This document shows, in pieces, positions 61,665-64,000 of a stretch of DNA of 64,000 nucleotides. The notes beneath the pieces are model-generated. The model worked only from the letters and a program-made list of their open reading frames with translations, was not told the DNA's origin and did not search any database. The translations under genes were made by a program, and so were the position numbers. The stretch is taken from assembly GCA_902802045.1 (NCBI GenBank), contig CADCKQ010000001.1, positions 374,759-438,758 of the forward strand, given 5' to 3'. The stretch is from Oscillospiraceae bacterium. GTDB taxonomy: Bacteria > Bacillota > Clostridia > Oscillospirales > Oscillospiraceae. Numbering within the stretch: the first letter of the stretch is position 1; every line of letters begins with the position of its first letter.

Positions 61665-62686
61665 TCGTTTTTTGCCGATTTTTCCGACTTTTTCTGTGTT
61701 TTTTCGCCGATATTTATCTTAATAACTATAACTATGCAGATACAGACCGCCAGGGCGAGAGCCAGACACTTTAAAGTCCGTATATTTGCCTCCCTGAACT
61801 CTAAACCAAAGCCCTGTTCCGGCTTTTCCTCCCGCGCTGCTCCTTCTTTTTGCTGAGCGTTTCCCGTTTTAATAATCAGATTCCCTTTTGGAGGCGGGCT
61901 GAGCGTGAAACTGTTCTCTTCCTCGGGCTCGGTGCCCGGCTCCGGAGAAACGGAGGACTCGGGAGAAGAAGCCGCTGTGCTTTCGCCTGCATCCGTAAAC
62001 TCATAGCTGCTCTCAAAATACTCCCCGTCAAACCACAGTTCATCTGTCCAGACCGGCGCGGGTTCCGGAGCAACTGTTATCTGCGGGATCAGTGTTGCGG
62101 TTGCGGAAGGCTCCGGCGCTGCAGTTGGAGGAACGGGGGTCTGAGCAGTCTGCGCCTCTATCGTTTTTGTGTCGATGTAAGTATTCCGGTCGTCTCCTGT
62201 TGCAGTGGCAGTATATATGTCATATCTGTTTCCGCCTGTTTTGCTCACACTGACATCCGGCATCATTGAATGTCCGCAGTATATACAGATAAGTGTCAGA
62301 TGCGCGTCATTGTTCCCGTCCCATATCCAGACGACGGAGGCCGGGTTCCCGCTTTCATATGTATGCGTATCCTTAACATATACAGTGACTGTTTCTTCGT
62401 TCCCGGCTTCATCTGCGGCTTTTATTTCGCATCTTCCTGCCGTATTAATGTCATACCTGTCATGGTAAGGGGTCAGCTCAGTGCCGTTTAAGTAAACTGT
62501 AACATCCCCGTCTCCATCATCAGAAACGGCAAAAGACGGAAGATAACAGTAAGTTCTTCCGTCTTCAATGCCCGAAATAACAGGCGCAAGGGTATCCGTG
62601 CCTTCCGCATATGCAGCTGCACAGAAGACACGGAGTACCACAAATATTAATAATGATAATAATGCAGTTCTTTTCGTAGGCTTCAG
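61661..62686 (-). CDS. Anchored surface protein of unknown function, apparent CTG start
   Basis: A 341-residue exported protein. With a CTG at 62686 as start it begins MKPTKR then a hydrophobic core and an AYAEG cleavage region, a complete signal peptide; the GTG at 62641 would cut that signal in half. The CTG overlaps the MFS stop as CTGA, with GGAG four bases before. Residues 30-110 look like an Ig/bacterial-repeat domain (GIEDGRTYCYLPSFAVSDDGDGDVTVYLNG). A Pro/Thr/Glu-rich region follows, and the C-terminus has a membrane helix (CLALALAVCICIVIVIKI) with a Lys-rich tail. Function unknown. Confidence 0.7.
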   Translation of the reverse strand: MKPTKRTALLSLLIFVVLRVFCAAAYAEGTDTLAPVISGIEDGRTYCYLPSFAVSDDGDGDVTVYLNGTELTPYHDRYDINTAGRCEIKAADEAGNEETVTVYVKDTHTYESGNPASVVWIWDGNNDAHLTLICIYCGHSMMPDVSVSKTGGNRYDIYTATATGDDRNTYIDTKTIEAQTAQTPVPPTAAPEPSATATLIPQITVAPEPAPVWTDELWFDGEYFESSYEFTDAGESTAASSPESSVSPEPGTEPEEENSFTLSPPPKGNLIIKTGNAQQKEGAAREEKPEQGFGLEFREANIRTLKCLALALAVCICIVIVIKINIGEKTQKKSEKSAKND

Positions 62687-64000
62687 TCGTCTCCGCCGAG
62701 AGCTTCCAGTCCGGTTGTATTTTCGACCTTTTGGGATTTGATGTTCTTTACCAGGAAGTAGAACACCATGAAAGCTCCGAGAATAAGAACGGAGGAGTAG
62801 ATCGGAAGGATACGCCAGATCCTGGCCTTGTCAAAGATGAAACCTATAAGCACAGGCGTCACAGTCTGGGCACTCATGGAGGCCGTGTAGTAGAAGCCCG
62901 TAAACTTTCCTATCTTCTTGGAGGAGCAGAGCTCTACGACCATCGGGAAGCTGCAGTTGTGCACCAGCGCCATTCCAAAGCCTTTAATAGCCCATACGAC
63001 AAAGAGTATCGTCGGGAATGAGAATTCTCCGTGAGCTCCGGTGACGTTTCCGGTCGGCCCTACAAAACACATTATTATGAGCCCTATAAATGTGAATCCC
63101 AGGCCTGCCGTGATGGTCCATTTTCTGCCGATCTTGTCCGCTATGCCGCCCGCAATTGCGAAGCCGATGACCGAGGCAAGACCTCCGACGATCGTCAGGA
63201 TCATCGTGGCGGAGGAAGCGGAGTTGAGATAATAGATAACGTAGTTGCCTATATATGTGCCGATCGCGTTGTCCGCCATAAACCAGAGAAACTCCGCTCC
63301 GAGTATCGCGAGGAGCATCTTTCTGTTTTCTTCGGACATCGGCTTGTCGTCGTCGATAGGCGTTGCAACGGCTGCAAGCCGCTCGCCCTCTTCCATCTCG
63401 GCCTTTATAGCCTCGGCAACATCATTCTCTTTTATCTTTGCAAAGAGAACGAGCGCCGATATTACCATCAGTATGGAAGCGACTATGAAGGGTATCTCGA
63501 TTATCCAGAGCTTACGGGCCGCGTCCGGGGCGTTAATATAGTCGCTGAGCTTCAGGAATATTCCGAGGACCGTCGCAAAGGCTCCGCCGAAATAGCCCAT
63601 GATGTTGATTATTCCGTTGGCCTTTGCTCTGAGAGGCTTCGGAGTTATATCCGGCATGAGGGCTACAGCGGGGTTGCGGTACATCATCATGAACATCAGA
63701 ACTATACCCATCACGATGACCATTCCTACAATGTGGTTGTAGTGGAACAGCAGCGGAATGAAGGGGAATGCTATCGCGGATACGAATGTGCCCGTCAGAA
63801 TATAGGGCATGCGCTTGCCTATAGGCGTGACCGTCTTATCCGAGAGATTCCCGAATATAGGCAGCAGTATCAGGGCAGCCAGGTTGTCGCAGGCCATGAT
63901 TATTCCTACCAGCCACTGAACACTCAGTATCTTCTCCGGATCGCCGGCTTTGAGCTCGGCCGAGGAGATCCCGTACATGCGTCTTGCGAAGATATCCGTG
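62683..64000 (-). CDS. MFS transporter (sugar/GPH-like), 5' end outside the window
   Basis: At least 439 residues of a major facilitator transporter. It shows the loop motif GNLSDKTVTPIGKRMPYILTG after the second visible helix (GPH-like sugar symporter type) and GIADKIGRKW in the second half, about 11 helices in all. The frame is open to base 64000, and an in-frame ATG at 63978 is internal, so the start lies beyond the window. It was probably translated together with the surface-protein gene that overlaps its stop. The substrate is unknown. Confidence 0.85.
   Translation of the reverse strand, partial: TDIFARRMYGISSAELKAGDPEKILSVQWLVGIIMACDNLAALILLPIFGNLSDKTVTPIGKRMPYILTGTFVSAIAFPFIPLLFHYNHIVGMVIVMGIVLMFMMMYRNPAVALMPDITPKPLRAKANGIINIMGYFGGAFATVLGIFLKLSDYINAPDAARKLWIIEIPFIVASILMVISALVLFAKIKENDVAEAIKAEMEEGERLAAVATPIDDDKPMSEENRKMLLAILGAEFLWFMADNAIGTYIGNYVIYYLNSASSATMILTIVGGLASVIGFAIAGGIADKIGRKWTITAGLGFTFIGLIIMCFVGPTGNVTGAHGEFSFPTILFVVWAIKGFGMALVHNCSFPMVVELCSSKKIGKFTGFYYTASMSAQTVTPVLIGFIFDKARIWRILPIYSSVLILGAFMVFYFLVKNIKSQKVENTTGLEALGGDD

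Overview
The window comes from an anaerobic Gram-positive bacterium, most likely an uncultured gut-type member of the Clostridia (Firmicutes). Signs of this are a CIRCE element before groESL, an EcfA1-EcfA2-EcfT module followed by truA, AddAB instead of RecBCD, an argS-DUF1934-murI neighbourhood, a ClpE-like ATPase with an N-terminal zinc finger, zinc-type L31 and L33 proteins, and a ferredoxin-centred energy metabolism. Nearly all coding capacity is used. I found no tRNA, rRNA, CRISPR array or insertion sequence.

Layout. 1-5.2 kb: end of an unassigned gene, an RNA-type methyltransferase, ecfA1-ecfA2-ecfT-truA and a CvpA-like protein. 5.2-9.7 kb: ClpE-like ATPase, then groES-groEL under a promoter with CIRCE. 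9.7-12.2 kb: a 650 bp gene-free stretch with two different arrays of short repeats, then an uncharacterised three-gene module (HTH protein, VWA protein, unknown protein). 12.3-25.3 kb: on the minus strand, one near-gapless 18-gene operon, hypF-hypC-hypD-hypE-mbhK-mbhL-hypA-mbhA to mbhH-mbhM-mbhJ-mbhN. It encodes an Mbh-type, ferredoxin-linked, membrane-bound [NiFe] hydrogenase with Mrp-antiporter subunits and most of its maturation factors. 25.4-27.4 kb: a sodium-dependent (SNF/NSS) transporter and a small 2[4Fe-4S] ferredoxin. 27.4-34 kb: trmN6, folT, argS, DUF1934, murI, galT and vanY-like genes read from a clear promoter at 34.0 kb. 34-42.6 kb: a cell-surface polymer cluster (GT-C glycosyltransferase, DHHW and MBOAT acyl-transfer pair, an Lgt-like/LRR fusion, a phosphodiester glycosidase domain protein and a small anchored protein). 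42.7-49.8 kb: rpmE and addB-addA. 49.9-54.9 kb: greA, a C39-like exported protein, a diguanylate cyclase, and a DtxR-type regulator with ydcF and yitT. 54.9-59.3 kb: an ABC exporter fused to a GNAT domain, then thymidine kinase, uridine kinase and purine nucleoside phosphorylase. 59.4-61.7 kb: rpmG-secE-nusG-rplK-rplA. 61.7-64 kb: an anchored surface protein and an MFS transporter that runs off the window.

How it fits together. The hydrogenase would oxidise reduced ferredoxin, evolve H2 and build an ion gradient. The divergent sodium-coupled transporter and the small ferredoxin beside it are natural partners. FolT lacks its own ATPases and can use the EcfA1A2T module at 1.2-3.7 kb. The kinases and phosphorylase form a nucleoside-salvage group.

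Most notable observations: the mbhN product carries four [4Fe-4S] motifs instead of two; mbhH looks like an MbhH-MbhI fusion; truA has no usable start except ATT; one surface protein appears to start at CTG overlapping a stop codon; several genes have a -10 box so close to their ATG that their mRNAs should be leaderless; an ABC exporter is fused to an acetyltransferase domain; and an Lgt-like membrane domain is fused to an LRR domain. All assignments rest on reading the sequence and on remembered family features; no search was run.
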